NCBI RefSeq assembly: GCF_021602585.1
Contig: NZ_BQIP01000002.1
Location: 1 to 64,000 of the forward strand
Length of the DNA stretch: 64,000 nucleotides
Reading direction: 5' to 3'
Origin: Pseudomonas faucium
GTDB lineage: Bacteria > Pseudomonadota > Gammaproteobacteria > Pseudomonadales > Pseudomonadaceae
The position numbers were made by a program, and so were the translations under genes. The notes under the pieces are model-generated. The model made no database searches and was not told the origin of the DNA. It was given only the letters and a program-made list of their open reading frames with translations. Below are positions 1 through 8,762 of the stretch, piece after piece; position 1 is the stretch's first letter, and the number at the start of each line of letters is the position of its first letter.

Positions 1-2
1 AA

Positions 3-950
3 CCCTCGACCAGCGCCTCCCCCACCCCGCGCCCTCGCCGCCCACGCCAGCGCAAGCCCGAGCCCAGCATCACCGAGATCAGCCAGCAACCCGCCGCGCT
101 CGAAGTGGCCACCGCGCCCAAAGGCAGCAACGAAGACAGCACCTCGGCGCGCCTGCCGGCCAGCTACCCGTACCGCACCCGCCTGCGCCGCCAGGACTAC
201 GAGAAGGCCAAGCACGCGCTGCAGATCGAGCTGCTGAAGGTACAAAGCTGGGTCAAGGAAACCGGCCAGCGGGTGGTGATCCTGTTCGAAGGGCGCGACG
301 CCGCGGGCAAGGGTGGCACCATCAAGCGCTTCATGGAGCACCTGAACCCGCGTGGCGCGCGGATCGTCGCGCTGGAGAAGCCTTCCGAGCACGAGCTGGG
401 CCAGTGGTATTTCCAACGCTACATCCAGCACCTGCCCACGGCCGGTGAAATGGTCTTCTTCGACCGCTCCTGGTACAACCGCGCCGGGGTCGAGAAGGTG
501 ATGGGCTTCTGCACGCCGTTGCAGTACCTGGAGTTCATGCGCCAGGCGCCGGACCTTGAGCGCATGCTGTGCAACAGCGGCATCCTGCTGTTCAAGTACT
601 GGTTCTCGGTGAACCGCGAAGAGCAGCTGCGCCGCTTCATCTCGCGCCGTGATGACCCGCTCAAGCACTGGAAGCTGTCGCCCATCGACATCAAGTCGCT
701 GGACAAATGGCAGGACTACACCGCCGCCAAGGAGGCGATGTTCTTCCACACCGACACCGCCGATGCGCCGTGGACGGTGATCAAGTCGGATGACAAGAAG
801 CGCGCGCGGATCAACTGCATCCGCCACTTCCTGCATTCGCTGGACTATCCGGGCAAGGACCACAGCGTGGCGCATGCGCCCGATGAGCTGCTGGTTGGCC
901 GGGTGGCGCGTGGCTTCGAGGAGGATGAGGGTTCTGCGCTGGGCAGTTGA
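3..950 (+). CDS. ppk2: Polyphosphate kinase 2 (5' end outside window)
   Basis: PPK2 enzymes transfer phosphate between polyphosphate and nucleotides. The reading frame is open back to base 3 with no stop and no convincing start, so the gene is cut by the window edge. A GTG at 105 is probably internal. Counting from that GTG, a Walker A-like segment (FEGRDAAGKGG) lies near residues 61-71, a Walker B segment (MVFFDRSWYNR) near 115-125, and a lid with RRDDPLKHWK near 180. The N-terminal tail is Pro/Arg/Ser-rich and low in complexity. No partner gene is adjacent. Family membership is secure; the PPK2 class cannot be settled from motifs alone. Confidence 0.9.
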   Translation, partial: PSTSASPTPRPRRPRQRKPEPSITEISQQPAALEVATAPKGSNEDSTSARLPASYPYRTRLRRQDYEKAKHALQIELLKVQSWVKETGQRVVILFEGRDAAGKGGTIKRFMEHLNPRGARIVALEKPSEHELGQWYFQRYIQHLPTAGEMVFFDRSWYNRAGVEKVMGFCTPLQYLEFMRQAPDLERMLCNSGILLFKYWFSVNREEQLRRFISRRDDPLKHWKLSPIDIKSLDKWQDYTAAKEAMFFHTDTADAPWTVIKSDDKKRARINCIRHFLHSLDYPGKDHSVAHAPDELLVGRVARGFEEDEGSALGS

Positions 951-1011
951 ATAGCCGAGACTGCTGCGCTTCAATACGCGCACTTTCAGGACACACCCAA
1001 GGAATCGCCCC

Positions 1012-1455
1012 ATGGCCTCCAATACCAAGCAACAAAAACGCGCCAAGCGCGCCGCCAGCAAGGCCAAGCAAAACCGCATGGTGCGCAGCGGCCAGGCGGT
1101 GAAGGCCAGCGCCGGTGACAGCGCCAGCATCGAGCAGGTGTTCCACAAGGCCATGGAGTCGGACAGCTACAAAGAGCTGTTCAACAAGATGAAAGAAGCG
1201 CAGCAAACCAGCCTGGTGGCGATGATCTCGGTGTTCCTGGTCGACCCGCTGCTGGCACTGGTGCTCAAGGGCCACAAGGAAGAGCACGCCACCGACTACA
1301 TCGTGCTGGTGTTCAATGCCTACCGCACCTGGCTCGACGGCGCCGACGAAGACACCACCATGGCTTGGCTTGAGAGCGACGAGTTCCAGCAAGCCTACAT
1401 CACCGCTTCCGAGGTGGTGGCCAAGCAGCAGCAACAGCAGAAGCAGTTCGGCTGA
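1012..1455 (+). CDS. Conserved hypothetical protein, basic N-terminus and poly-Gln tail
   Basis: This 147-residue soluble protein has no function I recognise. Its first 30 residues are very rich in Lys, Arg, Ala and Gln, as in nucleic-acid-binding tails. The middle is predicted helical, and the end carries a run of glutamines before the stop. It starts 61 bases after ppk2 on the same strand, so the two may be co-transcribed. A REP pair and a terminator follow at once. I recall similar proteins in other Pseudomonas genomes but cannot name a domain. Confidence 0.75.
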   Translation: MASNTKQQKRAKRAASKAKQNRMVRSGQAVKASAGDSASIEQVFHKAMESDSYKELFNKMKEAQQTSLVAMISVFLVDPLLALVLKGHKEEHATDYIVLVFNAYRTWLDGADEDTTMAWLESDEFQQAYITASEVVAKQQQQQKQFG

Positions 1456-1464
1456 GGCCTCACT

Positions 1465-1555
1465 GGCCCTATCGCCGGCAAGCCGGCTCCCACAAGAATG
1501 CCACCGCCCTGAAGCTGGCAGGCTCCGTGGGAGCCGGCTTGCCGGCGATAGGGCC
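1465..1555. repeat. REP pair, family A (GCCGGCAAGCCGGCTCCCAC), inverted
   Basis: Two REP units face each other: GGCCCTATCGCCGGCAAGCC begins at 1465 and its reverse complement ends at 1555. They enclose about 30 bases of unrelated sequence. The pair lies just after a stop codon, the usual position for Pseudomonas REPs. Confidence 0.9.
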
Positions 1556-1574
1556 GGATCAGGCAAACAAAAAA

Positions 1575-1606
1575 GGCCGCGCCCTACACCGGGCGCGGCC
1601 TTTTTT
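1575..1606. terminator. Bidirectional rho-independent terminator
   Basis: A 10-bp perfect stem GGCCGCGCCC/GGGCGCGGCC with a 6-base loop has six T on one side and an A run on the other. It can therefore stop transcription from both converging genes (the 1012 gene and the permease ending at 1625). Confidence 0.9.
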
Positions 1607-1624
1607 CATTGCAGCCAGCGCAGG

Positions 1625-3010
1625 TCAGTTATCCAGCGCCACCCGCCCTGCAGCCTCGCGCTTGCGATGCACCAGCAAGCCCGCCGCCACCACGCCAATG
1701 CTCAGCAACGCCGTCGCGATGATCTCGGCACGGTGGTCTTCACGCAGCGCCATCACCACCAAAATGGCAACGATGAAGGCAATGGTCGCCCAGGTCAGCC
1801 CCGGGAACAGCCACATCTTGAAGGCGATCTTCTCGCCCCGCGCTTCACGCTGGCTGCGCATGCGCAGCTGGGAAATGGCAATCACCAGGTACACCAGCAG
1901 TGCGATGGCGCCGGAGCTGGCCAGCAGGAACTCGAACACCTGGGCCGGCGCCACGTAGTTGGCGAACACGCACAGAAACGCCGCCGCAGTCGACATCAGC
2001 ACCGCCACATGCGGGGTCGCCGCCTTGGTGGTGCGCTGGGCAACCGCCGGGGCATCGCCACGCTTGCTCAGCGAGAACAGCATGCGCGAAGAGGTGTACA
2101 GCGCCGAGTTCAGGCAGCTGGTGACGGCGATCAGCACGACGATGTCGACGATCAGCTTGGCGTTCGGCACGCCGATGCGGCTCAGCACGGTCTGGTAGGA
2201 GCCGGTTTCGGCCAGCGCCGGGTCGTTCCACGGCACCAGGGCCACCACCAGGAAAATCGACACCAGGTAGAACAGACAGATACGCCAGATCACCGAGTTG
2301 GTGGCGCGGCTGATCTGCTTGCCCGGGTCTTTCGATTCGGCCGCTGCGATGGTGACGATCTCGGTGCCCATGAACGAGAACATGGTGGTGAGCATGGCCG
2401 CCAGCACCGCGCCCAGGCCATTGGGCATGAAGCCCTGGGTGTCGAACAGGTGGCTGGCACCGCTGACCTGGCTGTTAGGCACGAAGCCGAACATGGCAGC
2501 GCAACCGACCACGATGAAGCCGATGATCGCCAGCACCTTGAGCAGGGCGAACCAGAACTCGAACTCACCGTAGTTCTTCACGCTGCACAGGTTGGTCGCG
2601 GTCAGCGCCAAGGTAATCAGGAGGGAGAAGGCCCACAGGTCGACTGCCGGGAACCAGGCATGCAGGATCGCTGCAGCCGCGTTGGCTTCCAGCGGGATCA
2701 CCAGCACCCAGAACCACCAGTACAACCAGCCAATGGTGAAACCGGCCCAGCGGCCAATGGCGCGGTCGGCGTAGGTGGAGAACGAACCGGTATCCGGCGA
2801 AGCGATGGCCATCTCGCCAAGCATGCGCATCACCAGCACCACCAGGGTACCGGCAGCGGCATAGGCCAGCAGCACGGCAGGGCCGGCGGCAGCGATGGCG
2901 TGGCCGGAGCCGACGAACAGGCCGGCGCCGATGACGCCAGCAATGGACAGCATGGTGACATGCCGTTGTTTGAGCCCCTGAGCGAGGTCATTGGAATTGT
3001 TACCGCTCAT
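1625..3010 (-). CDS. gabP: Amino acid permease, GABA permease-like (APC superfamily)
   Basis: This 461-residue inner-membrane carrier probably imports gamma-aminobutyrate or a related amino acid with protons. About 12 hydrophobic segments are visible. The first carries the APC motif GVIGAGLFVGSG near residues 25-36, and a second conserved stretch (MGTEIVTIAAAESKDP) lies near 215-230. Length and order match the AAT/GabP group. The ATG at 3010 is preceded by an AAAGGTAG ribosome site. It is monocistronic, facing the 1012 gene across a shared terminator. The exact substrate is inferred from similarity to annotated GabP; other AAT-family substrates are possible. Confidence 0.85.
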   Translation of the reverse strand: MSGNNSNDLAQGLKQRHVTMLSIAGVIGAGLFVGSGHAIAAAGPAVLLAYAAAGTLVVLVMRMLGEMAIASPDTGSFSTYADRAIGRWAGFTIGWLYWWFWVLVIPLEANAAAAILHAWFPAVDLWAFSLLITLALTATNLCSVKNYGEFEFWFALLKVLAIIGFIVVGCAAMFGFVPNSQVSGASHLFDTQGFMPNGLGAVLAAMLTTMFSFMGTEIVTIAAAESKDPGKQISRATNSVIWRICLFYLVSIFLVVALVPWNDPALAETGSYQTVLSRIGVPNAKLIVDIVVLIAVTSCLNSALYTSSRMLFSLSKRGDAPAVAQRTTKAATPHVAVLMSTAAAFLCVFANYVAPAQVFEFLLASSGAIALLVYLVIAISQLRMRSQREARGEKIAFKMWLFPGLTWATIAFIVAILVVMALREDHRAEIIATALLSIGVVAAGLLVHRKREAAGRVALDN

Positions 3011-3659
3011 AAAACTACCTTTGTAAGGAGTGGACCACCCGACTGAGTACGAAGCGCGCCCGGGGTTGATTTAGGCGTCGCTGCAATCGGCGGTTTCCAG
3101 ACGGCAATAAGTGGGCCATGTGCTGAATGCATTCGTCAGATGACACCGGCGGCCCGTAAAGGACGCGGCTTGCAGGGCTTTCGGCCAACAACTGGCAGAA
3201 TGGCCGCCAAATCCACAGGGAAAGGCTGGATTACGGAAATACCCACTTACAAATGCACCAGAGGTGCCCCTCGGTAACACCCTTGCACCATTGCAAGGCA
3301 AAAAAGTGCAACCTTGGGTACAACCTTTTTCTGTGTGGGCCCTGTCGCGGCTGCAGCCGCTCCTACGGAGGGCAAGGGCAACCTTGAGGGCGGCTTTAGC
3401 CGCGATAGGGGCAAAACTGCTTCCCAGTCCCGCCCAAAGCTGGCACCATCGCGCCTTTTTTCATCAAGGCTCTGGAGCTGGGCGACACCTGCGCGGACAT
3501 CTGCGCGACGTTGCACTGCAGCGATGCGACAAACTGCCCCAGCACTGCCCCGAGCCCCCTGCGACCCTGTTGGCCGCCCTGATGCCGCTATGCTAGCTTG
3601 GCGCACGCCAGGAAGGCCGCCAACAGCTGGGAACGCACCCGAACACATGAGGACCGCAC
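3011..3659. other. Intergenic region between gabP-like gene and ABC importer
   Basis: This divergent 649-base gap holds no convincing gene. I see a small perfect hairpin at 3281-3298 (CCTTGCA/TGCAAGG, 4-base loop) and an imperfect REP pair at 3341-3410. Promoters for both flanking transcripts must lie here, but I could not identify clear -35/-10 pairs. Confidence 0.6.
3341..3410. repeat. Imperfect REP pair (GCCGCTCCTACGG variant)
   Basis: CCTGTCGCGGCTGCAGCCGC at 3341 is answered by GCGGCTTTAGCCGCGATAGG ending about 3410. Each arm also contains its own small palindrome. The element differs from family A and resembles the GCTCCTAC-type Pseudomonas REPs; the arms have diverged. Confidence 0.65.
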
Positions 3660-4433
3660 ATGGCCCAGGCCACGCCCGCGCTGGAAATCCGCAATCTGCA
3701 CAAACGTTACGGCGAGCAGGAAATTCTCAAGGGCATTTCGCTGACCGCGCGTGACGGTGACGTGATCTCCATCCTGGGATCGTCCGGCTCCGGCAAGTCC
3801 ACCCTGCTGCGCTGCATCAACCTGCTGGAAAACCCGCACCAGGGCGAAATCCTCGTGGCCGGCGAAGCGCTCAAGCTCAAGGCCGCCAAGAACGGCGACC
3901 TGATTGCCGCCGACAACCGCCAGATCAACCGCCTGCGCAGCGAAATCGGCTTCGTCTTCCAGAACTTCAACCTGTGGCCGCACATGTCGATCCTCGACAA
4001 CATCATCGAGGCGCCACGCCGCGTGCTCGGCCAGAGCAAGGCCGAGGCCATCGAAGCCGCCGAGGCGCTGCTGAACAAGGTCGGCATCTTCGACAAGCGC
4101 CACAGCTACCCCGCCCAGCTTTCCGGTGGCCAGCAGCAGCGTGCCGCCATCGCCCGCACCCTGGCCATGCGGCCTAAAGTCATCCTGTTCGACGAGCCAA
4201 CTTCGGCGCTCGATCCGGAAATGGTCCAGGAAGTGCTAAACGTTATCCGCGCACTGGCCGAAGAAGGCCGTACCATGCTGCTGGTGACGCACGAGATGAA
4301 CTTTGCCCGCCAGGTGTCCAGTGAAGTGGTTTTCCTGCACCAGGGCCTGGTTGAAGAGCAAGGATCGCCGCAGCAGGTCTTCGAGAACCCGACCTCGGCG
4401 CGTTGCAAGCAATTCATGTCCAGCCACCGCTAA
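3660..4433 (+). CDS. Polar amino acid ABC transporter, ATP-binding subunit (HisP-like)
   Basis: This 257-residue ATPase powers the importer encoded by the next three genes. Walker A (GSSGSGKST) is near residues 40-48, the signature LSGGQQQR near 155, and Walker B ([12 protein letters not shown]) near 176, followed by the H-loop THE. The ATG at 3660 has a GAGG site 7 bases upstream. Having the ATPase first, ahead of the binding protein and two permeases, is one of the common orders in this family. The group includes histidine, arginine/ornithine and lysine systems; sequence alone does not decide the substrate. Confidence 0.93.
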   Translation: MAQATPALEIRNLHKRYGEQEILKGISLTARDGDVISILGSSGSGKSTLLRCINLLENPHQGEILVAGEALKLKAAKNGDLIAADNRQINRLRSEIGFVFQNFNLWPHMSILDNIIEAPRRVLGQSKAEAIEAAEALLNKVGIFDKRHSYPAQLSGGQQQRAAIARTLAMRPKVILFDEPTSALDPEMVQEVLNVIRALAEEGRTMLLVTHEMNFARQVSSEVVFLHQGLVEEQGSPQQVFENPTSARCKQFMSSHR

Positions 4434-4446
4434 CGGAGCAACACGA

Positions 4447-5208
4447 ATGCAGACCTACAAGAAATTCCTCCTGGCAGCCGCTGCCACGCTGGTGATGTCG
4501 GCCAACGCCATGGCCGCAGAAAAACTGCGCATGGGTATCGAAGCCGCCTACCCACCGTTCAACAACAAGGATGCCAGCGGCCAGGTCGTCGGCTTCGACA
4601 AGGACATCGGCGACGCCCTGTGCGCCAAGATGAAGGTCGAGTGCGAAGTCGTCACCTCCGACTGGGACGGCATCATCCCGGCCCTGAACGCCAAGAAGTT
4701 CGACTTCCTGATCTCCTCGCTGTCGATCACCGACGAGCGCAAGCAGGCCGTTGACTTCACCGACCCGTACTACTCGAACAAGCAGCAGTTCATTGCGCCG
4801 AAAAACGTCGATTTCAAGACCGACGACAAATCGCTCGAAGGCAAGACCATCGGCACCCAGCGCGCCACCCAGGCTGCAACCTGGCTGGACGATCACGGCG
4901 GCATGGACGGCAAGTTCAAGGTCAACCTGTATGACGGCCAGGAAAACGCCTACCTGGACCTGACCTCCGGCCGCCTCGACGCCATCCTGGCCGACAAGTA
5001 CGCCAACTACGACTGGCTGAAGTCCGAAGCCGGCAAGAACTATGAGTTCAAAGGTGAGCCGGTCAACGACAGCGACAAAGTCGGCATCGCCGTGCGCAAA
5101 GGCGACGATGAGCTGCGCAACAAGCTCAACGCCGCACTGAAGGAAATTGTCGCCGACGGCACCTACAAGAAGATCAACGACAAGTACTTCCCGTTCAGCA
5201 TCTATTGA
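4447..5208 (+). CDS. Amino acid ABC transporter, periplasmic binding protein
   Basis: This 253-residue protein has a clear Sec signal peptide of about 23 residues (MQTYKKFLLAAAATLV... ending ANAMA). The type-3 solute-binding fold follows, with EAAYPPFN and the SLSITDERKQAVDFTDPYY segment typical of the HisJ/ArgT/AotJ group. It captures the substrate in the periplasm for the permeases downstream. The frame is open further upstream into the ATPase gene, but the ATG at 4447 is chosen because it gives the signal peptide and follows a GGAGCA site. A cationic or polar amino acid is the likely ligand. Confidence 0.92.
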   Translation: MQTYKKFLLAAAATLVMSANAMAAEKLRMGIEAAYPPFNNKDASGQVVGFDKDIGDALCAKMKVECEVVTSDWDGIIPALNAKKFDFLISSLSITDERKQAVDFTDPYYSNKQQFIAPKNVDFKTDDKSLEGKTIGTQRATQAATWLDDHGGMDGKFKVNLYDGQENAYLDLTSGRLDAILADKYANYDWLKSEAGKNYEFKGEPVNDSDKVGIAVRKGDDELRNKLNAALKEIVADGTYKKINDKYFPFSIY

Positions 5209-5262
5209 TTCGCCCCGACCGGTACGCCTTTGGGCGTGCCGGTCCCTAGAACGACCCTGCCC

Positions 5263-5958
5263 ATGAATATCGACCTGCACGGATTCGGTCCGGCCCTGGC
5301 GGCTGGCACCCTGATGACCGTAAAACTGGCGCTTTGCGCCTTGCTGCTGGGCCTGGTCCTGGGCCTGCTCGGCGCCCTGGCCAAGACTTCCGCGGTCAAG
5401 CCACTGCAATGGCTTGGCGGCTTCTACTCGACCCTGGTTCGCGGCGTGCCCGAACTGCTGTGGGTGCTGCTGATCTATTTCGGCACTGTCGGGCTGATGA
5501 ACAGCCTCGGCGCCGCCTTCAACAACCCAGGCCTTGAACTCAGCGCCTTCGCCGCCGGCGTCATCGCCCTGGGCCTGTGCTTCGGCGCCTACGCCACCGA
5601 AGTGTTCCGTGGCGCCATCCTGGCCATCCCCAAGGGCCATCGCGAGGCCGGCCTGGCGCTGGGCCTGTCGAAGGCGCGCATCCTGTCGCGGATCATCCTG
5701 CCGCAGATGTGGCGCATCGCCCTGCCCGGCCTTGGCAACCTGTTCATGATCCTGATGAAGGACACCGCGCTGGTGTCGGTGATCGGCCTGGAAGAAATCA
5801 TGCGCCACGCGCAAATCGGCGTGACCGTGACCAAGGAGCCGTTCACCTTCTACATGGTCGCCGCCTGCATCTACCTGAGCCTGACCATCATCGCCATGAC
5901 CGGCATGCACTTCCTGGAAAAACGCGCCGCTCGCGGCTTTGCGAGGGCTGAACAATGA
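5263..5958 (+). CDS. Amino acid ABC transporter, permease subunit (HisQ-like)
   Basis: This is a 231-residue inner-membrane protein with about five membrane segments. The EAA loop typical of polar amino acid permeases (AILAIPKGHREAGLALGLS) lies two-thirds along and contacts the ATPase. A TTG at 5230 is in frame, but the ATG at 5263 places the first membrane helix at the usual distance from the N-terminus. It overlaps the next gene by four bases (ATGA), indicating translational coupling and a heterodimeric channel. Confidence 0.9.
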   Translation: MNIDLHGFGPALAAGTLMTVKLALCALLLGLVLGLLGALAKTSAVKPLQWLGGFYSTLVRGVPELLWVLLIYFGTVGLMNSLGAAFNNPGLELSAFAAGVIALGLCFGAYATEVFRGAILAIPKGHREAGLALGLSKARILSRIILPQMWRIALPGLGNLFMILMKDTALVSVIGLEEIMRHAQIGVTVTKEPFTFYMVAACIYLSLTIIAMTGMHFLEKRAARGFARAEQ

Positions 5959-6644
5959 ACTGGGAAGTGATCATCAAGTGGCTGCCACGCCTGGCCCAGG
6001 GCGCCACCCTGACCCTGGAGCTGGTGGCCATCGCGGTGGTTGCCGGGTTGATCCTGGCCATCCCGCTGGGCATCGCCCGCTCGTCGCGGCACTGGTACGT
6101 GCGCGCCCTGCCCTACGGCTACATCTTCTTCTTCCGCGGCACGCCGCTGCTGGTGCAGCTGTTCCTGGTCTATTACGGCCTGGCGCAGTTCGACCTGGTG
6201 CGTTCGAGCAGCCTGTGGCCTTACCTGCGCGACCCGTTCTGGTGCACCGTGGTCACCATGACCCTGCACACCGCCGCCTACATCGCCGAGATTCTGCGCG
6301 GTGCGCTGCAGGCCATCCCCAAGGGCGAGATCGAGGCGGCGCGGGCACTGGGCATGTCGCGCGGCAAGACGCTGTTCTACATCATGCTGCCGCGCGCGGC
6401 GCGCATCGGCCTGCCGGCCTACAGCAACGAAGTGATCCTGATGCTCAAGGCCAGCGCCCTGGCCAGTACCGTGACCCTGCTGGAACTGACCGGCATGGCC
6501 CGCACCATCATTGCCCGCACCTACCTGCCGGTGGAAATCTTCTTCGCTGCCGGCGTGTTCTACCTGGTGATCTCGTTCGTGCTGGTGCAAGGCTTCAAGC
6601 TGCTCGAGCGCTGGCTGCGCGTGGACGCCTGCCAGGGCCGTTGA
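5955..6644 (+). CDS. Amino acid ABC transporter, permease subunit (HisM-like)
   Basis: This second permease of the importer has 229 residues. It shows the characteristic FFRGTPLLVQLFLVYYGLA stretch near residues 57-75 and the EAA loop (LQAIPKGEIEAARALGMSR) near 118-136. It presumably pairs with the preceding permease to form the channel. It is the last gene of the four-gene operon and is followed by a REP pair. Confidence 0.92.
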   Translation: MNWEVIIKWLPRLAQGATLTLELVAIAVVAGLILAIPLGIARSSRHWYVRALPYGYIFFFRGTPLLVQLFLVYYGLAQFDLVRSSSLWPYLRDPFWCTVVTMTLHTAAYIAEILRGALQAIPKGEIEAARALGMSRGKTLFYIMLPRAARIGLPAYSNEVILMLKASALASTVTLLELTGMARTIIARTYLPVEIFFAAGVFYLVISFVLVQGFKLLERWLRVDACQGR

Positions 6645-6658
6645 GCCCGGATTGACCG

Positions 6659-6729
6659 CATCGCCGGCAAGCCGGCTCCCACAGGTGCTCCACCGCCCTT
6701 GTTGTGGGAGCCGGCTTGCCGGCGATAGG
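6659..6729. repeat. REP pair, family A, inverted
   Basis: CATCGCCGGCAAGCCGGCTC starts at 6659 and its reverse complement ends near 6729. The pair fills most of the gap between the importer operon and the methyltransferase gene. Confidence 0.9.
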
Positions 6730-6746
6730 GCCCTCTAACTCACCTG

Positions 6747-7964
6747 ATGGCCAACCCCATGCACCCCATCCTCCACAGCCATCACCTAAGCGACCGCTTC
6801 CAGGCCCTCGACCAGTTCCTGGCCAGCCACCAACAGCTGTGGAAACCCCGCCCCTTCACCGCCCTGCGCCTCGACTGGGAGGCCGCATACCCCGAGCTCG
6901 CCGCCCACCTGCGCCAATGCCCCCTGGCCGACGCCGAGGCCAACATCGACCCGCAAGGTCTGCCCGCCCCCTTCCCGCAGCTGGCCCAGCAAGCCCAGCA
7001 GCTAGCGGCCGTAGGTGAGCTCCCCGACACCGGCCTGCCCCCCGCCGGCCACCGCCTCGACGCCAACGTCCCTGGCCGCAAATGGCAGCAGATCGAAGCC
7101 TTCAGCCGCCGCCTGGGCTTTCACCAGCAGACCCAGCACTGGCTGGACTGGTGCTCGGGCAAAGGCCACCTCGGCCGCCGCCTGCTGCAGCCCGGCCAGC
7201 AACTGACCTGCCTGGAATACGATGCCGAGCTGGTCCGCGCCGGCCAGGCCCTGAGCGATCACCATCAGCTGCCCGCCACCCACGTTCACCAGGACGTGAT
7301 GGCCGCAGGCAGCGCCCGGTACCTGGGCAGCGACAAGAGCGTGGTGGCCCTGCACGCCTGCGGCGAGCTGCACGTGCACCTGCTGCGCAGCGCCAGCCAG
7401 CAAGGCTGCCGCCACCTGGCCGTGGCCCCGTGCTGCTACAACCGCGTGCCGGGCGAGCACTACCAGGCGTTATCCACAGCCGCGCAGCGCTCGCCGCTGC
7501 AGCTGTCGCTGAACGACCTTGGCCTGCCGCTGAGCGAAACCGTCACCGCCGGCGCCCGCGTGCGCCACCAGCGCGACCGCTCGATGGCCCGGCGCCTGGG
7601 CTTCGACCTGCTGCAGCGCGAGCAGCGCCAGTGCGATGAATACCTGCCCACGCCATCGTTGCCAGTTGCCTGGCTGGACAAACCCTTCGCCCAGTACTGC
7701 CGCGACCTGGCCGAGCTGCGCGGGCTGGAGCTGACCCTCACTGCAGACTGGGCAGCCCTGGAAGCCGCCGGCTGGCAGCGCCTGGCCGAAGTGCGCAACC
7801 TCGAACGCCTGCGCAACCTGTTCCGCCGGCCGCTGGAACTGTGGCTGGTGCTCGATCGCGCCCTGTTCCTCGAAGAACAGGGCTACAGCGTTCGCGTTGG
7901 CACTTTCTGCGACTATCCTTTGACTCCACGCAACCTGCTGCTGCTGGCCGAACGCGACCGTTAG
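6747..7964 (+). CDS. METTL25-like SAM-dependent methyltransferase (Methyltransf_32 type)
   Basis: This 405-residue cytosolic protein has a SAM-binding core in its middle. Motif I WCSGKGHLGRRL lies near residues 133-144, an acidic residue (LEYDAEL) follows about 20 residues later, and a CCYNRVPGEHY segment lies near 230. The GKGHL form of motif I and the paired cysteines recall the METTL25/RRNAD1 group (PF13679), which is better known from eukaryotes. The substrate is unknown. The ATG at 6747 is chosen; a second in-frame ATG is four codons on. It stands alone between a REP pair and a gene-poor stretch. Confidence 0.75.
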   Translation: MANPMHPILHSHHLSDRFQALDQFLASHQQLWKPRPFTALRLDWEAAYPELAAHLRQCPLADAEANIDPQGLPAPFPQLAQQAQQLAAVGELPDTGLPPAGHRLDANVPGRKWQQIEAFSRRLGFHQQTQHWLDWCSGKGHLGRRLLQPGQQLTCLEYDAELVRAGQALSDHHQLPATHVHQDVMAAGSARYLGSDKSVVALHACGELHVHLLRSASQQGCRHLAVAPCCYNRVPGEHYQALSTAAQRSPLQLSLNDLGLPLSETVTAGARVRHQRDRSMARRLGFDLLQREQRQCDEYLPTPSLPVAWLDKPFAQYCRDLAELRGLELTLTADWAALEAAGWQRLAEVRNLERLRNLFRRPLELWLVLDRALFLEEQGYSVRVGTFCDYPLTPRNLLLLAERDR

Positions 7965-8182
7965 CCGCAGCACAACCTGTGGATAAGTCTGTGAACAAGC
8001 TTTTGATGACTGGATCAAGCCGAGCGCTATTTCAAGCCGCCCGGTTATTCCCTCGTGTGCTTCAAGCCCAGTAAAAACAGGCGTTTGCGCAAAGACCAGC
8101 GGTGGCGTGGTTCGGCATGCCTTTCGCGCAAGCAGCGCATGCCTCTTGTGCATAAGCTTTTCTTGTGCGTAGGCGCGGGGCG

Positions 8183-8455
8183 TCAATGCAGGCGGTTCTT
8201 GGCCATCTCGATGTCGTTCATCAAGGCCTTGGCCAAGGCGCTGAGGTAGTCGGCGGCGCCCAGCAGCTTGTGGTCATCTTCCATATCGCCTTCGCGAACC
8301 AGGTGCTTGATGTAGCCGAGCAGGATCGAGACCTGTTCGTAGGCGTCGTCTACCGGGATGCCCGGCTGCACCCGCAGCAGGTCGATGGGTGGGTTGCCGA
8401 CTTCGAGGAAGGTTTCAGCGCCCGCCGTGAGAAGGGTTGTGGGTTTGTCGGTCAT
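8183..8455 (-). CDS. Small Pseudomonas protein, DUF3077-like
   Basis: This 90-residue acidic protein looks mostly helical after a short N-terminal tail. It resembles the DUF3077 group of small proteins that, as far as I know, is confined to Pseudomonas and has no established function. It follows the next upstream gene after only four bases, with GGGGAG ahead of its ATG, so the two are surely co-expressed. There is no signal peptide or membrane segment. A role in stress response or surface life is sometimes guessed for such proteins; the sequence does not show one. Confidence 0.75.
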   Translation of the reverse strand: MTDKPTTLLTAGAETFLEVGNPPIDLLRVQPGIPVDDAYEQVSILLGYIKHLVREGDMEDDHKLLGAADYLSALAKALMNDIEMAKNRLH

Positions 8456-8459
8456 GGCC

Positions 8460-8729
8460 TCACTCCCCTTCCTTTTCGGCGTTTATCCGCGCCAGTGCGT
8501 GCTCGGCGAGTACCCGTGCCGAATCGGTGGCGTGGGCGGCGTTGCCGAGGATGTTCAGGCCGGGTTCGCCGGCGTGCAGGTGGCAGTATTCGTCGAGGGT
8601 GTCGATCACGCCACACAGGAGCTCGGCGGCGTATACGAGGGCGTCGGGCGGGGTGATGTCGCTGTGGATCGAGAAGAATGGGGTGTGGAGGATTTTTTGG
8701 CGGGGTGGGTCGGGGACAATCTTATTCAT
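8460..8729 (-). CDS. Small Pseudomonas protein, DUF6124/DUF3077-like
   Basis: This 89-residue protein starts MNKIVPDPP, a proline-bearing N-terminus I associate with this family. A helical middle (PPDALVYAAELLCGVIDTLDEY) is followed by a charged end. The ATG at 8729 is chosen because GGAG stands eight bases upstream and the family begins there. The same frame is open back to an ATG at 8789, which overlaps the stop of a 24-codon upstream frame, so an N-terminally extended form of 109 residues cannot be excluded. Function unknown. It shares a transcript with the DUF3077-like gene and lies behind the structured leader at 8763-8924. Confidence 0.75.
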   Translation of the reverse strand: MNKIVPDPPRQKILHTPFFSIHSDITPPDALVYAAELLCGVIDTLDEYCHLHAGEPGLNILGNAAHATDSARVLAEHALARINAEKEGE

Positions 8730-8762
8730 GGCAGCAGCTCCGGTTGGACTGCCACAGAGACC

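Noticed and set aside
1316-3046. 576-residue open frame on the plus strand
   Set aside because: It is antisense to the well-supported gabP-like gene and has the His/Gln/Arg-rich composition typical of a GC-driven shadow frame.
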